Positions 30,122-40,743 of a DNA stretch of 64,000 nucleotides are shown here, piece after piece. Position 1 is the first letter of the stretch; each line of letters begins with the position of its first letter. The stretch is from contig NZ_JABEKT010000001.1 in NCBI RefSeq assembly GCF_013283195.1, positions 2,638,509-2,702,508 on the forward strand, written 5' to 3'. A program made the translations under genes and the position numbers. A model generated the notes under the pieces. That model saw nothing but the letters and a program-made list of their open reading frames with translations. It ran no database searches and had not been told where the DNA came from. The stretch is from Ensifer adhaerens. GTDB taxonomy: Bacteria > Pseudomonadota > Alphaproteobacteria > Rhizobiales > Rhizobiaceae.

Positions 30122-31938
30122 TCGAATTCATTGCTGAAAACCTGGCACCGATCATGTTCGTTTCGCTGATCGTGTTCCTGCTGCTGGGCTATCCTGTCGC
30201 CTTCTCGCTTGCCGCCAACGGTCTCCTGTTCTTCATCATCGGCGTGGAGCTCGCTCCCATGTCGGATTCGATCAACCTCTCATGGCCATTGCTCAACGCT
30301 TTGCCCGACCGGTTCTGGGGGGTGATGTCGAACGATACATTGCTCGCCATCCCCTTCTTTACCTTCATGGGGATCGTGCTCGAGAAATCGGGCATGGCGG
30401 AAGACCTGCTTGATACCATTGGCCAGCTCTTCGGCCCGATCCGCGGCGGTCTTGCCTATGCGGTCATCTTCGTCGGCGCGCTGCTTGCAGCCACCACCGG
30501 CGTGGTTGCCGCGTCCGTCATCGCGATGGGCCTGATCTCGCTGCCGATCATGCTGCGCTACGGCTATGACCGGAAGGTTGCCTCGGGCGTCATTGCCGCT
30601 TCCGGCACGCTCGCGCAGATCATTCCGCCGTCGTTGGTGCTGATCGTCCTTGCCGACCAGCTCGGCCGCTCGGTCGGTGACATGTATGCCGGCGCCCTCA
30701 TTCCGGGCCTGGTTCTGACCGGCCTCTACATGGTCTACATCCTGATCATGACCTTCGTCCGGCGCGACTCGATGCCGGCACTGCCACTGGCAGCCCGCAC
30801 CCTCGGCTCCGGCGTCACGTCGCTGATCATCGCCCTCCTCGTCGCCGGCGCCTTTGCCTATGCGGCGCACATCTATCTCTATCCGACCCATGGCGAAAAC
30901 GCCGACATTCTCGGCGCAACCGTCGGCGTCGGCTTCATCTACGTCGTCGCACTGCTCGATCGCGGCCTGAAGTTTAACGCGATGTCGCGGCTTGCCCAGC
31001 AGGTCATCATCGTGCTGATCCCGCCGCTGGCGCTGATCTTCCTGGTGCTCGGCACCATCTTCCTCGGCATCGCCACGCCGACCGAAGGTGGCGCCATGGG
31101 TGCCGTCGGTGCCCTGATCATGGCCGCGGCCAAGGGGCGCCTCACCATGGACGTGGTGCGCGGCGCGTTGACGGCAACGACAAGGCTTTCGGCCTTCGTG
31201 CTGTTCATCCTGATCGGTGCCCGCGTATTCTCGCTGACCTTCTACGGGGTCAACGGGCACATCTGGGTCGAACATCTGCTGACGGCAATGCCGGGTGGCG
31301 AAACGGGCTTCCTGATCGCGGTCAACCTGCTCGTCTTCTTCCTGGCGTTCTTCCTCGACTTCTTCGAGCTTGCCTTCATCATCGTGCCGCTCCTGGCTCC
31401 GGCTGCCGACAAGCTCGGCATCGACCTGATCTGGTTCGGCGTGCTGCTCGGCATCAACATGCAGACCAGCTTCATGCATCCACCCTTCGGCTTCGCGCTC
31501 TTCTATCTGCGCTCGGTCGCGGCCAAGGTGCCCTATCTCGACAAGATCACCGGCAAGACGATCCAGCCGGTGACGACAGGCCAGATCTACTGGGGTGCAG
31601 TGCCCTTTGTCGGCATCCAGCTCTTGATGGTGGCGCTGACGATCATGTTCCCGCAGATGGTCATGCACTACAAGGGAACAGGGACTGTCGTCGATCCGAA
31701 CACGATCAAGATCGAGGTGCCTGGTTTCGGCGCCGGCGGTGGCGGCCTCGGTCTTCCCGGCGGCCTGCAGCTTCCAGGCGGCAGCCCGCTCGACCAGAAG
31801 CCGGCCGACCAGGGCGGCGCCCAGCCGCAGACAGCACCATCGAACGACCTCAGCCAGCCGCCTTCGTTTGGCAGCCCAGGTGCTCAGCCGCAGACGGCAC
31901 CGTCAAACGACCTCAGCCAGCCGCCGTCGTTCAAGTAG
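30118..31938 (+). CDS. TRAP transporter large permease (DctM/TakM-type)
   Basis: A 606-residue membrane protein of the DctM family, with the dozen or more hydrophobic segments expected of the ion-coupling subunit ('GIVLEKSGMAEDLLDTIGQL', 'GVVAASVIAMGLISLP', 'ASGTLAQIIPPSLVLIVLAD', 'PTEGGAMGAVGALIM'). It is longer than the classical ~430-residue DctM because of inserted loops and a Gly/Pro/Gln-rich C-terminal tail of about 70 residues. The tail ends in a duplicated 17-residue unit. The large form matches the TakM group, which pairs with the 2-oxo-acid-binding TakP. Followed by a strong terminator. Confidence 0.9.
   Translation: MIEFIAENLAPIMFVSLIVFLLLGYPVAFSLAANGLLFFIIGVELAPMSDSINLSWPLLNALPDRFWGVMSNDTLLAIPFFTFMGIVLEKSGMAEDLLDTIGQLFGPIRGGLAYAVIFVGALLAATTGVVAASVIAMGLISLPIMLRYGYDRKVASGVIAASGTLAQIIPPSLVLIVLADQLGRSVGDMYAGALIPGLVLTGLYMVYILIMTFVRRDSMPALPLAARTLGSGVTSLIIALLVAGAFAYAAHIYLYPTHGENADILGATVGVGFIYVVALLDRGLKFNAMSRLAQQVIIVLIPPLALIFLVLGTIFLGIATPTEGGAMGAVGALIMAAAKGRLTMDVVRGALTATTRLSAFVLFILIGARVFSLTFYGVNGHIWVEHLLTAMPGGETGFLIAVNLLVFFLAFFLDFFELAFIIVPLLAPAADKLGIDLIWFGVLLGINMQTSFMHPPFGFALFYLRSVAAKVPYLDKITGKTIQPVTTGQIYWGAVPFVGIQLLMVALTIMFPQMVMHYKGTGTVVDPNTIKIEVPGFGAGGGGLGLPGGLQLPGGSPLDQKPADQGGAQPQTAPSNDLSQPPSFGSPGAQPQTAPSNDLSQPPSFK
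31819..31932 (+). repeat. In-gene tandem repeat in the TRAP permease tail
   Basis: The unit AQPQTAPSNDLSQPPSF is encoded at 31819-31869 and again at 31882-31932 (period 63 bases, spacer G-S-P-G). The protein copies are identical and the DNA copies differ at a few bases. Confidence 0.8.
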
Positions 31939-31964
31939 AACGGACTGGCAGATGGAAATACGAA

Positions 31965-31990
31965 GGGCGGCCCATCGGCCGCCCTTTTCA
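31965..31990 (+). terminator. Rho-independent terminator after the TRAP permease genes
   Basis: Perfect eight-pair stem gggcggcc/ggccgccc (31965-31972, 31977-31984), loop catc, then ttttcattt. Confidence 0.85.
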
Positions 31991-32264
31991 TTTCGGCAAG
32001 GATGTATCCAGTCACTGGAAGCTTGCAGCAAGGCGTTTGCGCCGACCACCCCACCCTCATTCCTGTGCTCGTCACAGGAATCCAGTCAGCCCAAGTTATT
32101 GGGCTAAAACAGTCTTTTGACCCCACGGACGTGGGGTCGCTGGATCTCCGCCACAAGGGCGAAGATGAGGGGAAGAGGCATACGCCTCTCGCCAGGAGAC
32201 CATCTTCCGGCCTTGACCTCAGCCAATGGGCAGGACGATTGCGGCATGCGGCGAGCGACCCCGC
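31991..32264. other. Intergenic region with small palindromes
   Basis: It contains the hairpins cctgtgctcgtcacagg and ccccacggacgtgggg but no coding frame. The segment reading cattcctgtgctcgtcacag has the look of a dispersed rhizobial intergenic repeat, although only one copy is in this window. Confidence 0.35.
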
Positions 32265-32678
32265 TCAGTCCAGTCGTTTTGCCGGATTGTCGCGGTACCA
32301 GTCGACGATCATGGGCATCATCTCCTCGAACGGCCCACCCACAAACACGTTGAGAAGCCCCATGCGCGCGGTGCTCTCGTTGCGGAAGTCGTGCAGGGTG
32401 CCGCGTGGGATGACGCAGATCGATCCCTTCTCCATCCGGTACCAGGTGTCGCCGACGAGGATGCTGGCCGTTCCCTCGATCACGTAGAAGATTTCGTCAT
32501 TGTCGTCATGGCTGTGCGCGCCCGGCCCTTCGTGCCGCGCCTCCACCCACCATTCGGAAATTGAGAACCGGCCTTGCGTTTCCGGGCCGTCGGCTTTGAA
32601 CACCGCCTGTATCGCGCCCATGTCGTAGCGCCGGCCGCCATCCGGTCCGTGCACGATCGATTGGCTTTCGCTCGGCAT
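32265..32678 (-). CDS. Cupin-domain protein
   Basis: A 137-residue single-domain cupin. Cupin motif 1 appears as 'GAHSHDDNDEIFYVIEGTASI' (metal ligands His-x-His-type and Glu) and motif 2 as 'PRGTLHDFRN' with the fourth ligand histidine. Such stand-alone cupins bind a metal and act as isomerases, dioxygenases or sugar-binding proteins. The 'EWWVEARHEGPGAHSH' lead-in is common in small cupins near sugar genes. It lies between the two halves of the TRAP transporter. The role is not determined. Confidence 0.8.
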   Translation of the reverse strand: MPSESQSIVHGPDGGRRYDMGAIQAVFKADGPETQGRFSISEWWVEARHEGPGAHSHDDNDEIFYVIEGTASILVGDTWYRMEKGSICVIPRGTLHDFRNESTARMGLLNVFVGGPFEEMMPMIVDWYRDNPAKRLD

Positions 32679-32755
32679 GACACCCTCCTCGTCAGGAATT
32701 GACGCCGCAACCCTACCACGAAATCAGGCGGCGATGCCGATCGTGAGAAGGAATG

Positions 32756-32788
32756 AAAAAGCCACCCGCAACCGAAGTTGCGGGTGGC
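32756..32788 (-). terminator. Rho-independent terminator after the TRAP solute receptor gene
   Basis: Read on the minus strand, a perfect twelve-pair stem (32788-32777 with 32772-32761) with loop ttcg is followed by ttttt (32760-32756). It lies 27 bases after the stop codon. Confidence 0.9.
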
Positions 32789-32815
32789 CTCTGGCAATCG
32801 GGTGCAGGGGAAAGC

Positions 32816-34301
<1,486 letters not shown>

Positions 34302-35330
34302 CTAGAGCTCCGCCGAAGTCGCCCAGAGATTGACGTCCGCTTCGCGGGCGTAAAGATCGATCTCGGCCAGTTCTTCCGCCGTGAACGTGTCGTTTTCGAG
34401 CGCCTTGACGCAATCGACGATCTGCTCGGAACGGCTGGCGCCGATCAGCGCCGAGGTGATGCGTCCGCCGCGCAGCACCCAGGCAAGCGCCATCTGCGCC
34501 AGCGTCTGCCCGCGCTTTTCGGCAATGCCGTTGAGCTTGCGGATGTTGTCGATGATCTCGGGCCGGATGAAGTCCTTCTTGAGGAAGTGGTTCTGTGCGG
34601 CACGGCTGTCCTGCGGAATGCCGCCGAGATACTTCGTTGTCAGCATGCCCTGGGCGAGCGGCGAAAAGACGATCGAGCCGATGCCGAGATCTTCCAACGT
34701 GTGCACGAGACCGTCATCCTCGATCCAGCGGTTGAGCATGGAATAGCTCGGCTGGTGGATCAGGCAGGGCGTACCAAGCTCCTTCAGGATCGCGGCCGCC
34801 TCGCGGGTGCGCTGCGAGTTGTAGGAGGAGATGCCGACGTAGAGCGCACGGCCCGAGCGCACAATGTGGTCGAGCGCGCCGCAGGTTTCTTCCAGCGGCG
34901 TGTCCGGATCGAAGCGGTGCGAATAGAAGATGTCGACATAGTCGAGACCCATGCGCTTCAGGCTCTGGTCGCAAGACGCGATCAGATACTTGCGGCTGCC
35001 CCACTCGCCATAGGGACCCGCCCACATGTCGTAGCCGGCCTTGGACGAGATGATCAGCTCGTCGCGCAGATGCGCGAAATCGGTGCGCATGATTTCGCCG
35101 AAGGCAGTTTCAGCCGAGCCCGGAGGCGGGCCATAATTGTTGGCGAGGTCGAAATGGGTGATGCCGAGGTCGAAGGCGGTGCGGCACATGTCGACCTTGC
35201 GATCGTGCGGGGTGTCGCCGCCGAAATTGTGCCAGAGCCCCAGCGAGATCGCCGGCAGCTTCAGGCCGGAGCGGCCGACGCGGTTGTACTTCATGGTGTC
35301 GTAGCGGTTTTCCGCCGGTAGCCAGGTCAT
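34302..35330 (-). CDS. Aldo/keto reductase (YghZ / L-glyceraldehyde-3-phosphate reductase type)
   Basis: A 342-residue NADPH-dependent TIM-barrel reductase. The catalytic tetrad is seen as Asp and Tyr in 'THFDLANNYGPPPGSAE', Lys in 'ISSKAGYDMW' and His in 'DIFYSHRFDP'. The sequence 'AGYDMWAGPYGEWGSRKYL' is characteristic of the YghZ/AKR14 subgroup. Members reduce L-glyceraldehyde 3-phosphate, methylglyoxal or other small aldehydes. The start at 35330 has 'aggaattgcg' upstream; the longer frame to 35372 lacks this. It precedes a minus-strand sugar cluster but is separated from it by a terminator. Confidence 0.87.
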   Translation of the reverse strand: MTWLPAENRYDTMKYNRVGRSGLKLPAISLGLWHNFGGDTPHDRKVDMCRTAFDLGITHFDLANNYGPPPGSAETAFGEIMRTDFAHLRDELIISSKAGYDMWAGPYGEWGSRKYLIASCDQSLKRMGLDYVDIFYSHRFDPDTPLEETCGALDHIVRSGRALYVGISSYNSQRTREAAAILKELGTPCLIHQPSYSMLNRWIEDDGLVHTLEDLGIGSIVFSPLAQGMLTTKYLGGIPQDSRAAQNHFLKKDFIRPEIIDNIRKLNGIAEKRGQTLAQMALAWVLRGGRITSALIGASRSEQIVDCVKALENDTFTAEELAEIDLYAREADVNLWATSAEL

Positions 35331-35384
35331 CGCAATTCCTCCGCGATATCGATGGCGGCAAACACCCGCCATCCTGCAAACGAG

Positions 35385-35410
35385 AAGGGTTTCCGCGATT
35401 GCGGAAACCC
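35385..35410 (-). terminator. Rho-independent terminator of the mannoside gene cluster
   Basis: On the minus strand a perfect ten-pair stem gggtttccgc/gcggaaaccc (35410-35401, 35396-35387) with loop aatc is followed by ttctcgtttg. It lies 34 bases after the Gfo/Idh gene. Confidence 0.75.
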
Positions 35411-35443
35411 CTGTTCAGCAACGTCTAGACTGGTCCGGTGCGG

Positions 35444-36622
35444 CTATGAAGCGGCAGCGGCACGATTTCCCGATATTTCTTCTTCCGTCTCGATCAGCAG
35501 CGCCTGCGCCTCCTCGATCCCAAGTGCGGCCGGCTGGGTGCAGGTGGTCGTCAGTTCGATGAACCGCCCTTCCTCGCCGGATTTCAGGATCGACACCATC
35601 ACATCGACGCCGTGCAGCGCGCGCTCGAGCGAGCAGCGGGCATCACGCCCCTCGAGAATGGCGATCGCCATGTCGGCGAGACCGGCGGTGCGGTAGTTCG
35701 CCATCGGCCCCTGCGGATGCTCCTGGTTTTCGACCGCAAAGGGATGATCCCACATTTCGAGCGGCTGGATGTTCTTGTCGCGGCCGCTTGCTTCCACCTT
35801 GCCGCCGAAGAAATTGGGATCGGGCACGAAGATGGAGCCTTCCGTGCCGTAGAGTTCCATGTTGGCGTGGCGGTGCGACCAGACATCCCAGCTCGCCGAC
35901 AGCGTGATCGTCGCGCCGTTCACAAATTCCAGCAGCGCGTGGATGTTGGTCGGCGTCTTCACCGGGATTTCTTCGCCGTTGCGCGGTTCGCTGGTGATCG
36001 TGCGCGTCGGATTGGCCATCGACGACAGGGCCGCCACGCGCTTCACCGGACCGATCAGGTTGATCAGGTTGGCAATGTAGTAAGGCCCGAGATCGAGGAT
36101 CGGCCCGCCGCCTGGCAGGAAGAAGAAGTCGGGGTTCGGATGCCACATCTCCATGCCCGGGCTGAGCACGTGGCACGTGCCCGACGTGACGCGACCGATC
36201 TTGCCGGCGTCGATAAAGCTGCGGGCAAGTTGATGCGCACCGCCGAGGAAGGTATCGGGCGCGCAGCCGACCGTCAGGCCCTTCGCCTTGGCAAGAGCGC
36301 GCAGTTCCTCGCCCTGCTCCAGCGACAGCACCAGCGGCTTTTCCGAGTAGACGTGCTTGCCTGCTTCCAGAATGCTCTTCGACACCGGGAAATGCGCGTC
36401 AGGGATCGTCAGGTTGACGACGATGTCGACATCCGGGTTGGCAAGCAGCGCCTCGATGCTCTCAGCCTTGACGCCGTATTCGGCGGCGCGCGCTTCGGCT
36501 GCCGCCGGGTTGATATCCGCGCAGGCAACGACCTTGATGCCCCTGAAAAGCGGCGCAAGCTTGAAATAGGTGGTGGAGATGTTGCCGCATCCGATGATGC
36601 CGACGCCAAGTTCCTTGGTCAT
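35444..36622 (-). CDS. Gfo/Idh/MocA-family oxidoreductase
   Basis: A 392-residue NAD(P)-dependent dehydrogenase. The Rossmann motif is 'VGIIGCGNIS' (about residues 7-16) and the conserved active-site-lysine segment 'VYSEKPLVLS'. A C-terminal alpha/beta domain carries a conserved His/Asp region in 'GPILDLGPYYIANLINLIGP'. The family oxidises or epimerises sugars and inositols. The start at 36622 (MTKELGVG) removes a spurious Arg-rich extension. Sixteen bases separate it from the TIM-barrel isomerase gene, so both are in one transcript with the mannosidase cluster. The exact substrate cannot be told. Confidence 0.87.
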   Translation of the reverse strand: MTKELGVGIIGCGNISTTYFKLAPLFRGIKVVACADINPAAAEARAAEYGVKAESIEALLANPDVDIVVNLTIPDAHFPVSKSILEAGKHVYSEKPLVLSLEQGEELRALAKAKGLTVGCAPDTFLGGAHQLARSFIDAGKIGRVTSGTCHVLSPGMEMWHPNPDFFFLPGGGPILDLGPYYIANLINLIGPVKRVAALSSMANPTRTITSEPRNGEEIPVKTPTNIHALLEFVNGATITLSASWDVWSHRHANMELYGTEGSIFVPDPNFFGGKVEASGRDKNIQPLEMWDHPFAVENQEHPQGPMANYRTAGLADMAIAILEGRDARCSLERALHGVDVMVSILKSGEEGRFIELTTTCTQPAALGIEEAQALLIETEEEISGNRAAAAS

Positions 36623-36638
36623 GGAATGAACCTGTTTC

Positions 36639-37400
36639 TCAATAGGATTGGATGGAGGCGAGCGAGCACTTGGCAAAACGCTGGAAGTCGCTCGGATTGT
36701 CGTGCTCGGCGATGAAGTAGCGCGCCTTGGTGCCGGAAAGCGCCTGGAACAGACCCTTCCAGTCGACCGTACCTTCGCCGACGTCGGCCCAACCGTCCTC
36801 GTCCTTCTTCTCACCCGTCGGCGCGATGTCCTTCACGTGCACGGCCGTGATCCGGTCTGCGTATTTCTTGATCCAGGCGATCGGATCGGCGCCGCCGCGG
36901 ATGATCCAGGCGATGTCCGCCTCCCAGGAGAGATCCGGCCCGCCCGCAAAGATCAGGTCCTGCGGAATGCTGCCATCGGGCAAGGCGAAGAATTCGAAGT
37001 CATGGTTGTGCCAGCCGAAGATCAGGCCGGCATCGCGGTAAGGCTTGCCGGCCGCCTGCAGGCGCTCGCCGAATGCGCGCCAGCCGGCGGCATCCGTCGG
37101 GCGGTGCTCCGGCGGGAGATAGGGGCAGTAGATTGCGCGGATCCCGAGTGCCTTTGCGATTTCGAGCACCCGCGCCGGATCACTCTCCAGCATGTCCAGG
37201 CCGAAATGCGCGGTCGGCATTTCAAGGCCATTCTCGTCGAGACCGTCCTTGAAACTGGCGATCTCGGCATCACTGAGCGCCGCATAGAGCGCACCGTAGC
37301 CTTCGACCTGGCTGTAGCCTGCTTCGCCAACCGCCTTCAGCACGTTGGCAAAGGGCGGGAAGTTGCGGGCGCTATAGAGCTGGAAACTGACGTCTTTCAT
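36639..37400 (-). CDS. Sugar phosphate isomerase/epimerase (AP endonuclease 2-like TIM barrel)
   Basis: A 253-residue xylose-isomerase-like TIM barrel. Metal-ligand and catalytic residues expected in this family are visible: Glu in 'SQVEGYGA', His in 'FGWHNHDFEF', Asp in 'LSWEADIAW', 'ITAVHVKDIAP' and Glu in 'ARYFIAEHDNP'. Members interconvert ketoses or oxidised sugars, often next to Gfo/Idh dehydrogenases as here. Together the pair may carry out oxidation and isomerisation of a sugar released by the neighbouring glycosidase. The start is ATG at 37400 (MKDVSFQL), after 'gaggatctttg'. Confidence 0.87.
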   Translation of the reverse strand: MKDVSFQLYSARNFPPFANVLKAVGEAGYSQVEGYGALYAALSDAEIASFKDGLDENGLEMPTAHFGLDMLESDPARVLEIAKALGIRAIYCPYLPPEHRPTDAAGWRAFGERLQAAGKPYRDAGLIFGWHNHDFEFFALPDGSIPQDLIFAGGPDLSWEADIAWIIRGGADPIAWIKKYADRITAVHVKDIAPTGEKKDEDGWADVGEGTVDWKGLFQALSGTKARYFIAEHDNPSDFQRFAKCSLASIQSY

Positions 37401-37475
37401 CAAAGATCCTCCTCGGGAAATCATCGTGATCGGTCTGATCGGTGGGAGCGGGACAGGGACTTCCCGCCCTTGTTG

Positions 37476-38171
37476 TCATCTCGCCCTGAGCCAGGCGTCA
37501 TAGTCAGACACCAGCAGATGGACGGGGGATGCGTCTTCCTCGATCGCCGAGAAGCGACCGACGGGTTCGCGGAAGTAATTGTCCGTGAGGTCGTCGTTGA
37601 CGGTCGAAACCTCGCCCATCAACACGTCTCCGTCCTCCGCCCAGAAGGCGTGCCAGTTGCCGGGCAGAAGCGTCACGCTCTCGCCGGGAAGCAGCTTCAG
37701 GAGATCGCCGGCTTTCAGCCGCCGCAGCCGCGCATCGGTCGCGACCTCGACATCGCTTTCCTCGTCGACGGTGCCGTCAGGGCGCGAATTGTACATCTGC
37801 AGCACCAGCGTGCCGCCGCCGCGGTTGATGATGTCCTCGGTCTTGATGGCGTGGCGATGCAGCGGATTGACCTGGCCGTTCAGGGTGATCATCAGCTTTT
37901 CGGCATAGACCATGCCCTGCCCCGTTCTCAGGTTCGAGGCATCGCCATTGCGCAGTGTGAAGAGCACGAGGCCGAACTCGTCGAAACGGCCCTTGCCGTA
38001 GTCGGTAATGTCCCAGCCAAGACGGGCATCGTAGATGGCAGGGCAATCGGACGCGACGCGCGCCTTCAACTCCTCCGGCTTCCAGTAGGCAAAGGGTGGA
38101 AGCGTGAAGCCGAAGCTGCGCATGAAGGCATCGCTGCGGGCGATAATGTCGTTGACGTGGCTGCGTTTCAT
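37476..38171 (-). CDS. D-lyxose ketol-isomerase (cupin-type; probable D-mannose isomerase role)
   Basis: A 231-residue cupin-fold isomerase. The metal site is expected from 'NPLHRHAIKTEDIINRGGG' (two histidines and a glutamate) and a later His in 'PGNWHAFWAEDG'. The length and the segments 'AYWKPEELKARVASDCPAIYDARLGWDITDYGKG' match the D-lyxose isomerase family, whose members also convert D-mannose to D-fructose. Lying six bases before the beta-mannosidase gene in the same transcript, its likely job here is to feed mannose into fructose metabolism. Substrate preference is inferred. Confidence 0.82.
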   Translation of the reverse strand: MKRSHVNDIIARSDAFMRSFGFTLPPFAYWKPEELKARVASDCPAIYDARLGWDITDYGKGRFDEFGLVLFTLRNGDASNLRTGQGMVYAEKLMITLNGQVNPLHRHAIKTEDIINRGGGTLVLQMYNSRPDGTVDEESDVEVATDARLRRLKAGDLLKLLPGESVTLLPGNWHAFWAEDGDVLMGEVSTVNDDLTDNYFREPVGRFSAIEEDASPVHLLVSDYDAWLRAR

Positions 38172-38177
38172 AACGGC

Positions 38178-40658
38178 TCACCCCTTTCCCTGGCAGGATT
38201 CGAGATCGAAGACGGCAAAGTGCGGCAGAGTGCCGGCGCCAAGCGATGTCTTCGGCGTGAAGCGGATGACCTTCGTCTCACCGGCGATGAGATCGAAGGC
38301 ATTGTCGGAATAGCGCCCGGCGACATCGGCCTCTATCATCACATGCAGCGCCAAGCCGGCGGCCGTGACTGAAACGTCGAAAGCACCGCCATCCGCCGGC
38401 ACAACGGCGAGCGTCAGCCTGGAAGGCTGAAGATCAAGCGCCTTGTAGGTGCCGAGCACGTGATGCCCCTCGCCGCGCATGCCGTTCGACGCCTCGAAGG
38501 ACCAGAACAACAGTGCGTTTGCGGGAATGTCGCGCGCCGCAATGCTCACCAGGGTCGCCGCCCGGTCCGGTGGGCAGGTGCCGGCCGCCGCCATCAGCGG
38601 CTCGCGCTTGCCGTCAAGCGTGACGACGAAGGCCTGCAGTTCCACAGTCACCGGCTCGGCCGTATCGTTGACCATCGAGAAGGCGATTTCCTTGCCGTCC
38701 TTGGAAGGAATGGCGGCGACGGCTACCGGCTGGAAGAAGCGGCGCACCATATAGTGCATCGCCTTCCAGCTGCCGCCGTAGTCGAGGCTTGACCAGGAGG
38801 CGACCGGCCAGGTGTCGTTGAGCTGCCAGTAAAGCGTGCCCATGCAATGGGGCTTCAGCGAGCGCCAGTAATCGACGGCCGTGCGGATCGCCAGGCCCTG
38901 CTGGATCTGGCTCAAATAGACGAAAGCCGGGAAATCCTTGGGGAAGCGAAAATAGCGGAACATCGTGCCGGCGATGCGTTCGTTGCCGCCCACATTCTTC
39001 TGGTGGCTTTCGATGACCGGCGACGCGATGTTGAGATCCTTCTCGGCCGCGAACTGGCGAATGACCGGCATCGACGTATAGGACTGGAATCCGAACTCCG
39101 AGCAGAAGCGCGGCCGCACCGAGCGGTAATTGTCGAACGACTTGTTCTCGTGCCAGACCGACCAGTAGTGCATGTCGCCGGAGCCGTCCGAGTGCCAGGC
39201 ATCGCCGAAATCGAGATAGCCCGAGGCAGGGCTTGAGGGCCACCAGATCGCCTCCGGCAGCGCGCCCTTCAACGCCACTTCCACCGTGCGGTTCAGGCGG
39301 TCATAGGAGACCAGATAACGGTCGCGATCCTTTCGCGGCTCGTCGAACCAGGTGAGCGCGCCGACCAACTCGTTGTCGCCGCACCAGAGTGCGATCGACG
39401 GATGGGACGACAGTCGTTTGACCTGGTAGTCGACTTCGGCGGCGACATTGTCGAGAAAATCTGGCGTCGAGGGATAGAGGTTGCAGGCGAACATGAAGTC
39501 CTGCCAGACCATCAGGCCGAGCCGATCGCAAAGGTCGTAGAACCAATCCGGTTCGTAGAAGCCGCCCCCCCACACACGGATCATGTTCATGTTGGCGTCG
39601 ACCGCCGAGGTCAGCAGATCCTCGACACCATCAGGTGTCACCCGCGACATCAGCGCATCGGCGGGGATCCAGTTAGCACCACGGCAGAAGATCTCGCGGC
39701 CGTTGACTCGGAAGGCAAAGCGACTGCCCGCCTCGTCCTTGTCGGTCAGGAGCTCGATGGTGCGGAAACCGATCTGACGGCTCACCTGCTCCTGCGGCAC
39801 CTCGACAGTCAGCAGCGAAAGGGCCTGCTCGCCGCTGCCGGCCGGCCACCAGCGCTTCGGCTCTGTGACGGTGAAGACATGGGTGACGCGGGTCTCACCA
39901 GTGCCGACGGCACAGTCGAGCCGCTCCCTCTGGTCGTCGAGCGAGAAATGAACGGGCAGGATTCCCGGGCCGTCGGCAAAAAGCGTGACGGTCACGAGCA
40001 GATCGACCGAACCGTCGTCGAGCCAGATCTGTTTTGTCGTCACATGCTCGATGCGGGCGATCTCCAGACGCCGCAGCGCCAGCGTGCCGTAGATGCCGAG
40101 CGGCGCGATCGCGATGTTCCAGTCCCAGCCGAAGTGGCACTGGGGCTTGCGCAGCATGTTGCCGTTGGCGATCGGCGAGTTGCCAGGGTGATAGGGAACA
40201 TAAAAAGGTTGGGCCGCCTGCCGTCTCGCCCCCTCAGCTATCGAGGACGGAAGCACGATGCGGATACGATTTTCGCCAGCTACCAGCGCGCGCGACACAT
40301 CCGGTCGATGGCGGCGGAAGCAATTGTCGGCTTCGAGCACCATCAGGTCGTTGACGAAGACGGAGGCAACCGTGTCGATGCAGTCGAGGTCGAGATACCA
40401 GTAGCCGCCGAGATCGCCGGCATCGATCGACACCGATCGCTCGATCACCCAGTCCTTGTGCGCCACCCACTGCACGTCGTCTTCGTTGCGGCCGACATAG
40501 GGGTCATTGATGATGCCGGCCTTCTGCAGCGCCGTGTGCACGTCGCCCGGCAGCACCATCGGGACGACATGGCTTCGGTCGCTGGCAGTGAGCTGCCAGT
40601 CGCCTGAAAGGTCGAGGTGGACGGCGGTTCGGTTCAGGTCCTCTGAGAGCATTTCCAT
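38178..40658 (-). CDS. Glycoside hydrolase family 2 beta-mannosidase
   Basis: An 826-residue exo-acting glycosidase of the beta-mannosidase branch of GH2. It has the sugar-binding and immunoglobulin-like domains, then a TIM barrel with the acid/base in '[11 protein letters not shown]' and the nucleophile in '[12 protein letters not shown]', plus a C-terminal beta domain. No signal peptide is present, so it cleaves imported beta-mannosides (for example from mannan or glucomannan) in the cytoplasm. The start ATG at 40658 (MEMLSED) is preferred; an in-frame ATG follows at 40652, and the long frame upstream overlaps the ABC gene's promoter-side spacer and is Arg/Ser-rich. It is the central enzyme of this cluster. 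Confidence 0.92.
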   Translation of the reverse strand: MEMLSEDLNRTAVHLDLSGDWQLTASDRSHVVPMVLPGDVHTALQKAGIINDPYVGRNEDDVQWVAHKDWVIERSVSIDAGDLGGYWYLDLDCIDTVASVFVNDLMVLEADNCFRRHRPDVSRALVAGENRIRIVLPSSIAEGARRQAAQPFYVPYHPGNSPIANGNMLRKPQCHFGWDWNIAIAPLGIYGTLALRRLEIARIEHVTTKQIWLDDGSVDLLVTVTLFADGPGILPVHFSLDDQRERLDCAVGTGETRVTHVFTVTEPKRWWPAGSGEQALSLLTVEVPQEQVSRQIGFRTIELLTDKDEAGSRFAFRVNGREIFCRGANWIPADALMSRVTPDGVEDLLTSAVDANMNMIRVWGGGFYEPDWFYDLCDRLGLMVWQDFMFACNLYPSTPDFLDNVAAEVDYQVKRLSSHPSIALWCGDNELVGALTWFDEPRKDRDRYLVSYDRLNRTVEVALKGALPEAIWWPSSPASGYLDFGDAWHSDGSGDMHYWSVWHENKSFDNYRSVRPRFCSEFGFQSYTSMPVIRQFAAEKDLNIASPVIESHQKNVGGNERIAGTMFRYFRFPKDFPAFVYLSQIQQGLAIRTAVDYWRSLKPHCMGTLYWQLNDTWPVASWSSLDYGGSWKAMHYMVRRFFQPVAVAAIPSKDGKEIAFSMVNDTAEPVTVELQAFVVTLDGKREPLMAAAGTCPPDRAATLVSIAARDIPANALLFWSFEASNGMRGEGHHVLGTYKALDLQPSRLTLAVVPADGGAFDVSVTAAGLALHVMIEADVAGRYSDNAFDLIAGETKVIRFTPKTSLGAGTLPHFAVFDLESCQGKG

Positions 40659-40743
40659 ATTCCGTTGATCCCCGGCGACGGTGCCGGCATGCCAGTGTGT
40701 CGAAACGCGCCGGGTGATGGAAGCCGGCGCGCTTCCTCGTTGT

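Noticed and set aside
30280-31668. Minus-strand open frame of 462 codons opposite the TRAP permease
   Set aside because: Composition is Asp/His/Arg-rich and lacks any domain; the plus strand encodes an unmistakable membrane permease coupled to the preceding gene.
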